This document shows, piece by piece, positions 9,198 to 17,909 of a DNA stretch of 64,000 bases; the first letter of the stretch is position 1; every line of letters begins with the position of its first letter. Both the position numbers and the translations under genes were made by a program. The stretch spans positions 152,393 to 216,392 of the forward strand of contig NZ_BLTJ01000008.1 of NCBI RefSeq assembly GCF_013282095.1, in the 5' to 3' direction. The notes under the pieces are model-generated. The model had not been told where the DNA came from, searched no databases, and saw nothing but the letters and a program-made list of their open reading frames with translations. Source of the DNA: Enterocloster alcoholdehydrogenati. Its GTDB lineage: Bacteria; Bacillota; Clostridia; Lachnospirales; Lachnospiraceae.

Positions 9198-10064
9198 ATG
9201 AAAAAAGGGTTAATCGGTATTCAGATGAGTACCATCAAATCAAAAATCGATGAACTGGGAGCATATGGAACACTGAAGGCCTGCGCAGAACTGGGATATC
9301 ACTGTGTAGAGGTTTCCCAGATCCCCATGACAAAGGAAAATGTAGAGGGCATGAAGAAGGCCTGCGATGAGTTCGGCATCAAGATTGCCGCCTGCAGCGC
9401 ATCCTTAGAGCCTATGATGGAGGGGATGCCGGGAGAGTACCTGGTCAGCGATTTTGATAAGATCGTAGCAGACTGTAAAGCAGTAGACTGTGATATGCTG
9501 CGCATCGGTATGCTTCCCATGACCTGTATGGGCAGCCGGGAAAAGGCCATCGATTTTGTAAAAAGGGCAGACGAGATGGCAGCGCGTTTAAAGGAGCACG
9601 GCATTGACCTGTACTATCACAACCATCATGTAGAGTTTGTAAAATACGACGGAGAGTATTTGCTGGATATTATCAAGGACAATACAAAGCATATGGGATT
9701 TGAGCTGGATATTCACTGGATCCAGAGAGGCGGCGAAAACCCGGTAGAGTTTATCCGCAAGTATGACGGACGGATCCGTCTCCTTCATTTAAAGGATTAC
9801 CGTATCGCGGAGGTAAAACTTCCGGAGGGGCCGTTTGATCCTAAGAAGTTCATGGAGGCATTTACCTCAAATGTACAGTTTGCGGAGGTAGGAGAGGGAA
9901 ATCTTCCCATTAAAGCCTGTATTGAGGCCGGCCTGGCAGGCGGAAGTGAATACTTCCTCATTGAACAGGATGATACATACGGAAGAGACCCGTTTGAGAG
10001 CTTAAAGATCAGCCGTGATAATCTGATTAAGCTGGGATATGAGGATTGGTTCAAACTGGATTAA
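9198..10064 (+). CDS. sugar phosphate isomerase/epimerase-family TIM-barrel protein
   Basis: A 288-residue TIM barrel of the IolE/inosose-dehydratase-like branch. Metal ligands are apparent at Glu146 (in HNHHVEF, 141-147), Asp171 (in FELDIHW), His197 (in LLHLKD) and Glu256 (in LIEQDD). The HNHHVEF motif is typical of enzymes acting on keto-sugars or keto-cyclitols. It lies 15 bases after the second oxidoreductase with an AAAGGAG site and ends just before a strong terminator, so it closes the operon. Family members include dehydratases, epimerases and 3-keto-glycoside-cleaving lyases. Which activity applies here cannot be decided from sequence alone. Confidence 0.87.
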   Translation: MKKGLIGIQMSTIKSKIDELGAYGTLKACAELGYHCVEVSQIPMTKENVEGMKKACDEFGIKIAACSASLEPMMEGMPGEYLVSDFDKIVADCKAVDCDMLRIGMLPMTCMGSREKAIDFVKRADEMAARLKEHGIDLYYHNHHVEFVKYDGEYLLDIIKDNTKHMGFELDIHWIQRGGENPVEFIRKYDGRIRLLHLKDYRIAEVKLPEGPFDPKKFMEAFTSNVQFAEVGEGNLPIKACIEAGLAGGSEYFLIEQDDTYGRDPFESLKISRDNLIKLGYEDWFKLD

Positions 10065-10068
10065 GTAA

Positions 10069-10126
10069 AAATACGCTTCACTGGAAGGAACAGGTTAAGT
10101 GACCTTGCTGGTGAAGCGTATTTTTT
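10069..10126 (+). terminator. intrinsic terminator of the sugar oxidoreductase cluster
   Basis: Stem AATACGCTTCAC ending at 10081 pairs with GTGAAGCGTATT starting at 10111, followed by a six-T run. It marks the end of the 5977-10064 operon. Confidence 0.9.
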
Positions 10127-10172
10127 GCCTGTACAGGCTGTTTTTTGGGATGCAGCGATCGGGTTTAGGCCG

Positions 10173-10925
10173 TCAGTGCCGGCCTGACCGGCTCTCCCTC
10201 ATTCCCGCGAGGATCACCTGTCTGGCCTTTGCCGCCGCCTCCTTTGACAGAGGGGGAGTGGATTCCAGAGGATAGGGGATCCCCAGGTTTTTATATTTTA
10301 CCTTTCCCATATCGTGATAGGGGAGCACGTCCAGCGCTTTGATATTGGAACGCGTTCCCAGATACCGGCCCAGACGCAGAAGATATTCCTCCTTATCAGT
10401 GATACCAGGAACTACTACATGGCGGATCCATACGGGGATGCCCTTTTGCTCCAGATATGCCTCAAAGGCCATTACCGGCTGCTGAGGCTGGCTGCAGAGC
10501 TTTTCGTGCTCGTTGGGGTCAATGTGCTTTATATCAAGGAGCACCAGGTCTGTTACCGCAGTCAGCCTGTCAAACTGCTCCAGAAGGGCCGGGGAATCGG
10601 AGCGGAAGGTAATGCCGGAGGTATCGAGGCAGGTGTGGATGCCGCGTTTTTTTGCTTCTGCAAAAAGTTCTGTGACAAAGCCGATCTGCATTAACGGTTC
10701 TCCTCCGCTGACCGTAATCCCTCCCTTGGTGTAGAAGTGCTTCATTTTATCATACTGGGCCAAAATCTCATCCACAGAGGTAAGCGTCCCTCCCTTTGGA
10801 TCCCAGGTGTCGGGATTATGGCAATAGAGACAGCGCATGGGACATCCGCTTAAAAATACCACCATGCGTATTCCCGGTCCGTCTACGGTGCCGCAGCTTT
10901 CAATGGAATGTACCCGTCCTGACAT
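10173..10925 (-). CDS. pflA: pyruvate formate-lyase activating enzyme
   Basis: A radical-SAM enzyme that abstracts a hydrogen from the glycyl-radical Gly of pyruvate formate-lyase, using S-adenosylmethionine and a [4Fe-4S] cluster. The CXXXCXXC cluster motif is at Cys28, Cys32 and Cys35 (GCPMRCLYCHNP). The SAM-binding VSGGEPL block follows. Its length of 250 residues is normal for PflA. It is the last gene of the minus-strand order pflB, glycyl-radical subunit, pflA, with 113 bases between it and the small subunit. Its substrate here is expected to be the separate 81-residue glycyl-radical protein rather than a full-length PflB, an unusual situation. Confidence 0.95.
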   Translation of the reverse strand: MSGRVHSIESCGTVDGPGIRMVVFLSGCPMRCLYCHNPDTWDPKGGTLTSVDEILAQYDKMKHFYTKGGITVSGGEPLMQIGFVTELFAEAKKRGIHTCLDTSGITFRSDSPALLEQFDRLTAVTDLVLLDIKHIDPNEHEKLCSQPQQPVMAFEAYLEQKGIPVWIRHVVVPGITDKEEYLLRLGRYLGTRSNIKALDVLPYHDMGKVKYKNLGIPYPLESTPPLSKEAAAKARQVILAGMRESRSGRH

Positions 10926-11038
10926 AATGAAAACTCCCTTCCTGTTAATTTACCATAAGATCTGCCGCAGCAGCGGGCAGATGTATTTTGGCACCTGCCC
11001 GGTCTGCCGTAAAGGCAGATACAGCGTTGGGTTTCTAA

Positions 11039-11284
11039 TTAGATAGAACCGTGGAAGGTTCTGGAGATAACCTCGTCCTGCTGCGCCTTTGTCAGCTTGT
11101 TAAAGTTTACTGCGTATCCGGAAACACGCACGGTCAGCTGGGGGTATTTCTCAGGATGAGCCTGGGCGTCTAAAAGGGTTTCTTTGGAAAATACATTAAC
11201 ATTTAAATGGTGTCCGCCCTCGGCGGCATATCCGTCTAACAGGGCTACCAGGTTGTCGATCTGTGCTTCACTTGCTTTTACCAT
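11039..11284 (-). CDS. free-standing glycyl-radical domain subunit of pyruvate formate-lyase
   Basis: An 81-residue protein that corresponds to the C-terminal glycyl-radical domain of pyruvate formate-lyase. The radical-bearing Gly is Gly56 in RVSGYAV, and the GGHHLNVNV and VISRTF blocks of the PFL C-terminus are all present. It has its own ATG preceded by a GAGGAA site, and stop codons separate it from the upstream large subunit. It is therefore a designed split rather than a simple frameshift. It resembles the E. coli spare-part protein GrcA/YfiD in size and role, but here the neighbouring PflB has no such domain of its own. Activity would require assembly of both chains plus PflA. Confidence 0.9.
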   Translation of the reverse strand: MVKASEAQIDNLVALLDGYAAEGGHHLNVNVFSKETLLDAQAHPEKYPQLTVRVSGYAVNFNKLTKAQQDEVISRTFHGSI

Positions 11285-11354
11285 AACTATGTTCCTCGCT
11301 TTCTTAGAATAAAATGTGTTTCATTGTGTATCTGAAGCGGTATCTCCCGCTTCT

Positions 11355-11390
11355 GGCCCTTAAAGGCTGTGTGAATGCCCTTTAAGGGCC
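11355..11390 (-). other. perfect hairpin between the two PFL cistrons
   Basis: GGCCCTTAAAGG (11355-11366) and CCTTTAAGGGCC (11379-11390) form a perfect 12-bp stem with a 12-base loop. In the transcribed (minus) direction no T-run follows, so it does not look like an intrinsic terminator. It could protect or process the mRNA and set the ratio of the two subunits, which is an inference. Confidence 0.7.
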
Positions 11391-11423
11391 GTGGGACTTT
11401 TGGCAGTCTATGCGCAGTGGGCA

Positions 11424-13517
11424 TTAGTTCTGGTCATCCAGCCCCTCAAACAGGTTTCCGCCGGTTTCGCAGGCAGCGCAGCCATTCAGCTCCACTTCCA
11501 GGTCGCCCATAAATACCTGATCGTCCTTTCCAAGAGCGCCGGGGATGATGGAGAAGGTGTTGGAAATACCATCCTGGGCGTCACGGAAGGGAAGCTTTGC
11601 AACCGATGCCAGGGAAGCAACAGCGCCACGGCTGTCTCTGTGGTGCATGGGGTTGGCTCCCGGAGCAAAGGGCTGTCCGGCCTTTCTTCCGTCCGGTGTA
11701 GAACCGGTATTCTTTCCATATACCACATTGGAAGTGATGGTCAGGATGGACGTGGTGGGGATACCGCCCCGGTAGGTATGATTGCCCTTGATATAGTTCA
11801 TGAAAATGTGTACCAGGTCTGCTGCAATCTGATCTACCCGGTCATCGTTGTTTCCATATTTTGGGAAATCTCCCTCTACAATATAATCGGTTACAATACC
11901 GTTTTCATTGCGCACGGTTTTTACCTTTGCGTACTTAATGGCAGATAAGGAGTCAGCCACTACAGACAGGCCGGCAATACCGGTAGCAAACCACCGTGTT
12001 ACCTTCTTGTCATGAAGCGCCATCTGGAGACGCTCGTAGCAGTAGCGGTCATGGTTGTAGTGGATGATATTCAGAGCGTTTACATAGACGCCTGCCAGCC
12101 ATTTCATCATATCTTTATACCGGTCCATTACCTCATTATAATCCAGGTATTCGCTGGTAATCGGACGGTACTTGGGGCCGATCTGCTTTCCGGAGATCTC
12201 GTCCACACCGCCATTGATTGCGTAGAGCAGGCACTTTGCCAGGTTGGCTCTTGCGCCGAAGAACTGCATTTCCTTACCTACACGCATACTGGATACACAG
12301 CAGGCAATGGCGTAGTCGTCACCGTGGGTCACGCGCATCAGATCGTCATTTTCGTACTGGATGGAGGAGGACTCGATGGAAGTTTTTGCACAGAAACGCT
12401 TAAACGCCTCAGGAAGTCTTGTGGACCACAGTACGGTCAGGTTGGGTTCGGGAGCCGTGCCAAGATTGCTTAAGGTGTGAAGGTAGCGGAAGGACATCTT
12501 TGTCACCATATGGCGTCCGTCCAGACCGATGCCTCCGATGGACTCCGTTACCCAGGTGGGATCGCCGGAGAACAGTTCGTTGTACTCAGGAGTGCGGGCA
12601 AATTTCACCAGACGCAGTTTCATGATAAAGTGGTCTACAAACTCCTGAATCTGCTCCTCTGTATAGGTGCCTGCCTTCAGATCACGCTCTGCATAAATGT
12701 CCAGGAAGGTAGAAGTGCGCCCCAGAGACATAGCCGCGCCGTTCTGCTCCTTTACTGCTGCCAGGTAGCCGAAGTAGAGCCACTGGATTGCTTCTTTTAC
12801 GTCCTTTGCAGGCTGTGAAATATCAAAGCCGTAGATCTGTCCCAGTTCCTTTAACTCCTCTAAAGCCCGGATCTGCTCGGAAAGCTCCTCACGCTCACGG
12901 ATTACGTCAGAGTACATAATGGTTCTTGTGGAATCCTTTTCCTCCTTCTTCTCCTGGATCAGTGCATCTACACCGTAGAGGGCTACGCGGCGGTAGTCGC
13001 CGATGATGCGTCCGCGGCCGTAAGCATCAGGAAGGCCTGTGATAATGTGGCTGGAGCGGCAGGCTCTCATCTCAGGAGTATAGGCATCGAATACACCTGC
13101 GTTATGGGTCTTGCGGTGTTTTGTGAAGAACTCAACAATCTCAGGATCCACCTCATAGCCGTTGTCCTGGCAGGCTTTCATCGCCATGCGGATACCGCCG
13201 TAGGGCTGTAAGGAACGCTTAAAAGGCTTATCTGTCTGGAAACCGACAATGGTTTCCTTGTCTTTATTCAGGTATCCGGGTCCATGAGACGTAATAGTGG
13301 AAATGACTTTCGTATCCATATCCAGTACGCCGCCGGCCTCCCGCTCCTTTGCGGACAGCTCCATTACCTGGGCCCACAGATCCTCAGTATTCTTTGTGGG
13401 TCCTTCAAGAAAGGCATCATCGCCGTCATATGGGGTATAGTTTTTCTGGATGAAGTCGCGGACATTGATCTCGCGCTGCCATACACCCGGTGTAAATGTG
13501 TTCCATTCTGTTCTCAT
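11424..13517 (-). CDS. pflB: pyruvate formate-lyase large subunit lacking the glycyl-radical domain
   Basis: A 697-residue formate C-acetyltransferase that converts pyruvate and CoA to acetyl-CoA and formate in fermentation. The adjacent catalytic cysteines are in [14 protein letters not shown] at about residues 404-405. Family PFLs are around 750-760 residues. This one stops after [13 protein letters not shown] plus a short novel tail containing CAAC, just where the glycyl-radical domain would begin. That domain is supplied by the next gene, 139 bases downstream. An AGGAGG site precedes the ATG at 13517. Both halves keep all their catalytic residues, so a functional two-chain enzyme is the best reading. 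Confidence 0.94.
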   Translation of the reverse strand: MRTEWNTFTPGVWQREINVRDFIQKNYTPYDGDDAFLEGPTKNTEDLWAQVMELSAKEREAGGVLDMDTKVISTITSHGPGYLNKDKETIVGFQTDKPFKRSLQPYGGIRMAMKACQDNGYEVDPEIVEFFTKHRKTHNAGVFDAYTPEMRACRSSHIITGLPDAYGRGRIIGDYRRVALYGVDALIQEKKEEKDSTRTIMYSDVIREREELSEQIRALEELKELGQIYGFDISQPAKDVKEAIQWLYFGYLAAVKEQNGAAMSLGRTSTFLDIYAERDLKAGTYTEEQIQEFVDHFIMKLRLVKFARTPEYNELFSGDPTWVTESIGGIGLDGRHMVTKMSFRYLHTLSNLGTAPEPNLTVLWSTRLPEAFKRFCAKTSIESSSIQYENDDLMRVTHGDDYAIACCVSSMRVGKEMQFFGARANLAKCLLYAINGGVDEISGKQIGPKYRPITSEYLDYNEVMDRYKDMMKWLAGVYVNALNIIHYNHDRYCYERLQMALHDKKVTRWFATGIAGLSVVADSLSAIKYAKVKTVRNENGIVTDYIVEGDFPKYGNNDDRVDQIAADLVHIFMNYIKGNHTYRGGIPTTSILTITSNVVYGKNTGSTPDGRKAGQPFAPGANPMHHRDSRGAVASLASVAKLPFRDAQDGISNTFSIIPGALGKDDQVFMGDLEVELNGCAACETGGNLFEGLDDQN

Positions 13518-13893
13518 GGACGTTTCCTCCTGTAAAATGTGATCGGCTTTCAGATTCCGTTCATATCTGCTTTTAAAACAGGCAGCGGGGAAATCTGTAA
13601 AGCATTGGGTTTGGGATACGGTTTAATGGTATCTCATTGGATGAATTAAGTCTACTATAAGCCGGCTGTTTTTTCTGTTGCATTTGCAACGATTTACAGG
13701 ATATTGTATACTGTATCCGAAAAAATACACAGCTTATATTCATAGAATACTATACCAGAAAATAATGAAAAGGACACAGGAAAATACAGGGCTTGCCAAA
13801 AAAAACAAAATGTATTATGCTGATAAAAGCGAATGGAAACGCAAAGAATACTTTTACAGCGAAAGTATGACATATCAAAGGAGGAAAAAATAT
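13518..13893. promoter_or_regulatory. divergent intergenic region between pflB and the DUF1858 gene
   Basis: This 376-base stretch holds no convincing gene. It contains a palindrome GTTGCATTTGCAAC (13677-13690). Towards pflB a TATAGT-like -10 is found on the minus strand (13654-13659), with the palindrome where a -35 region or regulator site would lie. A redox or carbon regulator binding there is plausible but unproven. The right half is A-rich and carries the DUF1858 leader. Confidence 0.4.
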
Positions 13894-14094
13894 ATGAAGA
13901 TTGAAAAGACAATGCTCATCGGCGAATTGATCAATATGCATGAGCTGATTCCGCAGATGCTTATGGGTGCTGGTATGCACTGCCTGGGCTGCCCTGCTTC
14001 TCAGGCTGAGTCCCTGGAAGAAGCCTGCATGGTTCACGGCATCGACTGCGACACTCTGGTATCTCAGATGAACGAGATCCTGGCTGACAAGTAA
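13894..14094 (+). CDS. DUF1858 domain protein
   Basis: A 66-residue protein made almost entirely of a DUF1858 domain. The MHCLGCPASQ segment gives the conserved CXXC pair typical of the family, which is often found near hybrid-cluster or redox proteins. The start is set by an AAAGGAGG site directly before the ATG at 13894. The reading frame is open further upstream, but that part is A-rich and has no ribosome-binding site. It is transcribed away from the pfl operon. The biochemical role of DUF1858 is not established. A thiol or metal-linked redox role is a guess from the cysteines. Confidence 0.85.
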   Translation: MKIEKTMLIGELINMHELIPQMLMGAGMHCLGCPASQAESLEEACMVHGIDCDTLVSQMNEILADK

Positions 14095-14150
14095 GAAAGG
14101 GCCGGATAAGAAAAGGGCGCACGAAAGCGCTGGCTGGAAACGATCCGAGA

Positions 14151-14200
14151 GGACTGCTTTGACATACCGGATGCGGTATGCCTGAGCAGTCCTTCTGCTT
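14151..14200 (+). terminator. terminator-like hairpin after the DUF1858 gene
   Basis: GGACTGCT (14151-14158) pairs with AGCAGTCC (14185-14192), and an inner CATACC/GGTATG stem nests inside. A T-rich TTCTGCTTT follows. It ends the DUF1858 transcript. Confidence 0.65.
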
Positions 14201-14212
14201 TGGCTGTGAACA

Positions 14213-14360
14213 TTATGGCTGATTGATATATTCCGCCGCAAGTTTGTTCGCCTCATATGTGGTTTTCTCTTCGTCCATACGGGTCAGCGTTCCTTCCTTT
14301 ACAACCACATTTCCATTGACCGCTATATAATCCTCGTTGCTTTTTAATCCGATGGTACAG
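14213..14360 (-). pseudogene. C-terminal remnant of an amidohydrolase/aminohydrolase
   Basis: On the minus strand about 45 codons read GLKSNEDYIAVNGNVVVKEG and continue with TLTRMDEEKTTYEANKLAAE before a TAA. This is the look of the C-terminal strand and helix of metal-dependent amidohydrolases (SsnA or deaminase type). No start, no metal-binding core and no upstream continuation are present. The sequence before it is out of frame. It is therefore a short leftover of a deleted gene. Confidence 0.6.
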
Positions 14361-14428
14361 AGCGCACGTCATTGCCTGTTCATTCCAGGCTTTCGATCTC
14401 ACAAAAATAGTTTAAGCCCTGTTGGGAA

Positions 14429-14515
14429 TCAGTCTTTTTCAAAATTATAAATGACACGGCAGATATAGTTTAAATCCAGATTCAGCTCATGAATCGTTTT
14501 TTCATGTCTATCCAT
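14429..14515 (-). CDS. possible 28-residue small protein
   Basis: A short open frame begins MDRHEKTIHELNLDLNYIC and ends in NFEKD. It is preceded by a purine-rich AAGAAAGAGAGA stretch and, about 20 bases further up, a TATAAT on the minus strand (14536-14541). It could be a genuine small protein or the head of a truncated gene. I do not recognise it. No -35 box of quality is visible. Confidence 0.3.
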   Translation of the reverse strand: MDRHEKTIHELNLDLNYICRVIYNFEKD

Positions 14516-14754
14516 AGAGTATCTCTCTTTCTTCAATTATAGCATGGATTCAGGGAAGATGGCAGTAATGATTTTATGAAAAGGAAACCAGGAGGATGTG
14601 CTGCTGATGGGAGGGGGTAATAAACGCTATCCATGTACATCCCAAAGAATGAGAAATTATTATAACAATTATATTTGGGGGTATCAATGTTAATAACTGA
14701 AGAATATAACACATAAAAATTGGATATACTGCACAAAAAATGTTTAAAAAGGTG

Positions 14755-14790
14755 TTAAAAACAGGAAAAGCAGGCTCCAATGGAACCTGC
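14755..14790 (-). terminator. intrinsic terminator of mecA
   Basis: On the minus strand GCAGGTTCCA pairs with TGGAGCCTGC (14770-14790), followed by TTTTCCTGTTTTT. It lies about 50 bases past the mecA stop. Confidence 0.8.
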
Positions 14791-14841
14791 CTGAAAGGGC
14801 TGTAAACAGATGCAGCAGAGGTGCATTTCTGGTAAACTGCC

Positions 14842-15582
14842 CTAAATCAGCTGTAATTTTTTCAGTGCATTTTCCCCGATAACAACCTCATAATGCTCCT
14901 TAAAATAAGCTTCGCTGGCGTGATCGCCGGAGAATTTTGAGCCGTATTCGGCTAAGATATTACATACTCTGGAGAAATCGCGGTCATCGGCAGCCCCGCG
15001 GTTTAGAACCAGATAATACTGGCGTGTATGGGGTTTTTTGTAAAGGGCATTGGATGCGGTGCAGATGTCTGCCGCTGCCTTTGCGGCTTCAGCAGTCCGA
15101 TCCAGACTGTCAAAAAGGAAGATGCGGATTGGCTTTCCTACCGGTTTGTCAGAACCGCTTTCAGTCTCCTCGGACGTCGGCCCATGGTCGGGAGCATCAC
15201 TCATATGCCCGGCCATAAGGCGGCCAATATCCCCTGCTCCTTCCAGAAACTCATCCGGCAGTCCGGAAAGTGCAGGATTTGCCTCTTCTGGTGCAGAGGG
15301 AGAGAATCGGGCAAAGCGGGTATCTAATTCCTCTGGATCCTCGATCTTTGTGATCACCAGCATAATGCTTTCAGAAGAAAGAGGGATCGCCTCGACCATC
15401 AGCGGAATATCCTCCGCCTCAAATCCCACTTCGCTGGAGGCTCGCTGGATCATTTCGCGAAACAGATTTCTGGCTTTTTCCGTACCGTAGGCAAGTTCAA
15501 TAATGTTGATATTGCGGGCGCTTAAGTCAAAGCTGGTAAGGGTACATCGTATCTGATTTTCATTGATTCGTTCTATCTTCAT
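14842..15582 (-). CDS. mecA: adaptor protein MecA
   Basis: A 246-residue ClpC adaptor that binds unfolded or regulatory proteins and delivers them to the Clp protease. The N-terminal substrate-binding domain (MKIERINENQIRCTLTSFDL and the FREMIQRAS helix) and the C-terminal Clp-binding domain are both present, joined by an acidic Asp/Glu-rich linker around residues 105-150. I chose the ATG at 15582, which has an AGGAAGTG site, over an upstream in-frame ATG at 15624 that would add 14 unconserved residues. The gene stands alone with its own terminator. Identification is by family layout and is strong. Confidence 0.92.
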   Translation of the reverse strand: MKIERINENQIRCTLTSFDLSARNINIIELAYGTEKARNLFREMIQRASSEVGFEAEDIPLMVEAIPLSSESIMLVITKIEDPEELDTRFARFSPSAPEEANPALSGLPDEFLEGAGDIGRLMAGHMSDAPDHGPTSEETESGSDKPVGKPIRIFLFDSLDRTAEAAKAAADICTASNALYKKPHTRQYYLVLNRGAADDRDFSRVCNILAEYGSKFSGDHASEAYFKEHYEVVIGENALKKLQLI

Positions 15583-15783
15583 CGGATCACTTCCTGTTCT
15601 GTATAAAAATGTGTAGACTTCCACAACATAAATATACTACATAACAGGGGAAAATATCAATGTAGATATGAAAAAAATTTAAAGTGGTTATCCTGTCGAC
15701 CATAGACAAGTTACATAAATGAGAGTAAGATTGCGGCATGAGATGATATTGTAACGAAAGGAGGGGGAAGAAGGAGAGAGGTA

Positions 15784-17241
15784 CTGTTTGGAAAGTATGA
15801 ATTGATCCGAAAGGCGGGGTCAGGCCGTGCAGGTACAGTCTGGAAGGCCCGTCATCTGGGACTGGACGAGTACCGTGCAGTCAAGTGTGTGCCTAAGTAC
15901 AAGGTGGATCACGCTGCATTCTGCAGGGAAGCTCTGGTACTTAAGGAACTGAAGCATCCGGGAATCCCCATGGTTTATGACCTGGAGGAGGATGCGGATC
16001 ATTTTTATCTGATCGAGGAATATCTGGAAGGCCATTCTCTATATGCCCTGATAAAAGATCAGGGTACATTTCAGGAAACGTCGGCAGTTCGGTACGGACT
16101 GCAGATCTGTTCTCTTGTTGAATATTTACATCATTCTTGTCATGAACCCATTTTACATTTAGATTTACAACCAAATAACCTGATCATCTGGAACGATACG
16201 GTGCGGCTTATTGATTTTGATCATGCGGCGGATCGAATCTGCGCCAATGCCCCAGGAAAGCGTTACGGCACGGAAGGCTGTGCAGCGCCTGAGCAATATA
16301 CCTCTGACCAGCCCTTAGATGAAAGGACCGATCTTTATGCCATTGGTGCGGTCCTCCGATTCATGGTACAGGGAACCCTGAAGCCGGACGCCGGCAGGAA
16401 ACCGGAGCTGTCAGACGCCTTTGAGGCGGTGATCGGGAAATGTATGGAGCGGGATATGGACCAGCGGTACAGATCTGTGAAGGAGGTAAAGGAAGCTCTG
16501 GAACGGGTTTTGGCTGCAAAACGGTCGGCGGACCGATGGAGCGGGGGAAAGGTCGCAACAGAGCATATGGCAATATCATCTCAGAAAATCGTCCTTGTGG
16601 GCAATCGATCCGGAGCAGGGGCAACCCACCTGGGGTTTGGTCTCTGCGCCTATTTAAATGGGCGGGGAATGAGAACCCTCTATGTGGAATGCAACCATTC
16701 AAGGGCTGTGAGAAATCTGGCAGAGGCTCTGGGAGGGGCCAGAGCAGATGAAAACGGGATCCTTAAGCTGAAGGGAATCGCCCTTCGGCCCTGGTATGGG
16801 TCGGCAGCGGATCTTGGGGAATTAAAGGAGGAGTTTGAAGTTGTTCTGGAAGATTTTGGGACAGACTGGAAAGGGGCGGCACAGGAATTAGAGGGAGACA
16901 GCCAGGGCTGTGTTGGCGTTGTTTGTCATAACCTGTGGGAGAGGGAACAGACAGAACGCATGGCAGAGGTATTTTCCGAAGTGAAAACGGATGGAAAAAG
17001 GCAGTTTTCTTTGGTGATTGTGCGGCGGGGACCGGGCAAGGGGAAGCGGGAACGAAAAAGAATTTTCCCGGAAACTGCGATGTTTGCAAGCCCCGCATAT
17101 GAGGATCCTTTCTGCCTGGACAGGGAAACGGAAGGATTCTTAAAAGCAGTGTGGAAAAAGGTTTCAGAGCAGATGGAAGGAGATTTGGATGCTGCTCCAA
17201 ATAGGACAGTAAGCCCAAGGAGGAGATGGCTGTGGCGGTGA
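15784..17241 (+). CDS. serine/threonine kinase fused to a MinD/CpaE-like P-loop domain
   Basis: The first ~250 residues are a Hanks-type kinase: glycine loop AGSGRAGTVWKA, the ATP-binding Lys in RAVKCV, catalytic Asp in HLDLQPNN, metal Asp in IDFDHA and the AAPEQY segment. Two positions deviate: the catalytic-loop Lys is Gln (DLQPNN) and DFG is DFD. The C-terminal ~215 residues begin with a P-loop-like VGNRSGAGATHLG, which lacks the Walker Lys, as in degenerate CpaE/TadZ-type ATPases. The start is uncertain. A CTG at 15784 has an AAGGAG site at good spacing and keeps the FGKYELIRKAGSG beginning. The alternative TTG at 15802 would cut into the fold. It overlaps the next gene. Confidence 0.8.
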   Translation: MFGKYELIRKAGSGRAGTVWKARHLGLDEYRAVKCVPKYKVDHAAFCREALVLKELKHPGIPMVYDLEEDADHFYLIEEYLEGHSLYALIKDQGTFQETSAVRYGLQICSLVEYLHHSCHEPILHLDLQPNNLIIWNDTVRLIDFDHAADRICANAPGKRYGTEGCAAPEQYTSDQPLDERTDLYAIGAVLRFMVQGTLKPDAGRKPELSDAFEAVIGKCMERDMDQRYRSVKEVKEALERVLAAKRSADRWSGGKVATEHMAISSQKIVLVGNRSGAGATHLGFGLCAYLNGRGMRTLYVECNHSRAVRNLAEALGGARADENGILKLKGIALRPWYGSAADLGELKEEFEVVLEDFGTDWKGAAQELEGDSQGCVGVVCHNLWEREQTERMAEVFSEVKTDGKRQFSLVIVRRGPGKGKRERKRIFPETAMFASPAYEDPFCLDRETEGFLKAVWKKVSEQMEGDLDAAPNRTVSPRRRWLWR

Positions 17242-17822
17242 ATGTACAGAGAACCCGTATTACAGGGATCATCGGAGCGGGAAGGGCCACGGGAGCTACC
17301 CACCTGACCTTGTGGAGCGCTAATTATCTGTCCGGCTGCTGTCAGAAAAGGACAGCAGTGGTGGAGTGGAGCGGGCACAACAGTCTGATTCGGTTAAAAG
17401 CTGGGCCGGAGGGAAAGAAAGCAGAGGAGGCGAAAGCGTTTCGGATTCTGGATGTGGACTATTATCCTCAGGGGGAAAAGGAAGCTTTGGCGTCCTGTAT
17501 CCGGTCCGGCTATGAAGAGATCCTTATTGACTTTGGCCCCATGAGACCGCAGATCCGGCCAGAGTGGTTCCGGTGCTCAAACAGGATCCTTACCGCGGCC
17601 CTGTCAGAATGGAAACTGAATGCATTTCTGGGATTTCTTACAGAAGAGGAAACGCTGGGAGAAGGATGGAGCTGTATGGCTGCCTTTGGCAGCGAGACCA
17701 TAAGAAGAGAGATTGAGAAACAGTTTCGTATTCCTCTCAGAAGAATCCCACTTTCAGCAGATGCGTTTCTGGTGGACAGGAGGGCCATGGAGTGGTTTGC
17801 AGATGTATTTGACAAAAGATAA
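17226..17822 (+). CDS. degenerate MinD/CpaE-like P-loop protein
   Basis: A 198-residue protein starting with ITGIIGAGRATGATHLTL, the same GATHL P-loop variant without Lys seen in the C-terminal half of the preceding kinase. The two are probably paralogous domains. The ATG at 17226 sits only two bases after AGGAGG, so a GTG at 17232 or 17238 is an equally good or better start. It overlaps the kinase stop, showing translational coupling. No Tad or Flp pilus genes are adjacent, so the usual partner of CpaE-like proteins is missing. Function is unknown. A signalling or localisation role with the kinase is inferred. Confidence 0.65.
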   Translation: MAVAVNVQRTRITGIIGAGRATGATHLTLWSANYLSGCCQKRTAVVEWSGHNSLIRLKAGPEGKKAEEAKAFRILDVDYYPQGEKEALASCIRSGYEEILIDFGPMRPQIRPEWFRCSNRILTAALSEWKLNAFLGFLTEEETLGEGWSCMAAFGSETIRREIEKQFRIPLRRIPLSADAFLVDRRAMEWFADVFDKR

Positions 17823-17909
17823 GAAGAGCAGAAGCCTTTTTCAAGGGAAGTGGTATGTCACGTTTTACCTCCAGGGGAGAAAAGGGCTTCTGTCGGGAGG
17901 TTTACATTT

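Noticed and set aside
11285..11423. Simple frameshift or sequencing error splitting pflB
   Set aside because: The large subunit has a distinct tail after GKDDQ, the small gene has its own ATG and ribosome-binding site, and 139 non-coding bases with a hairpin separate them.
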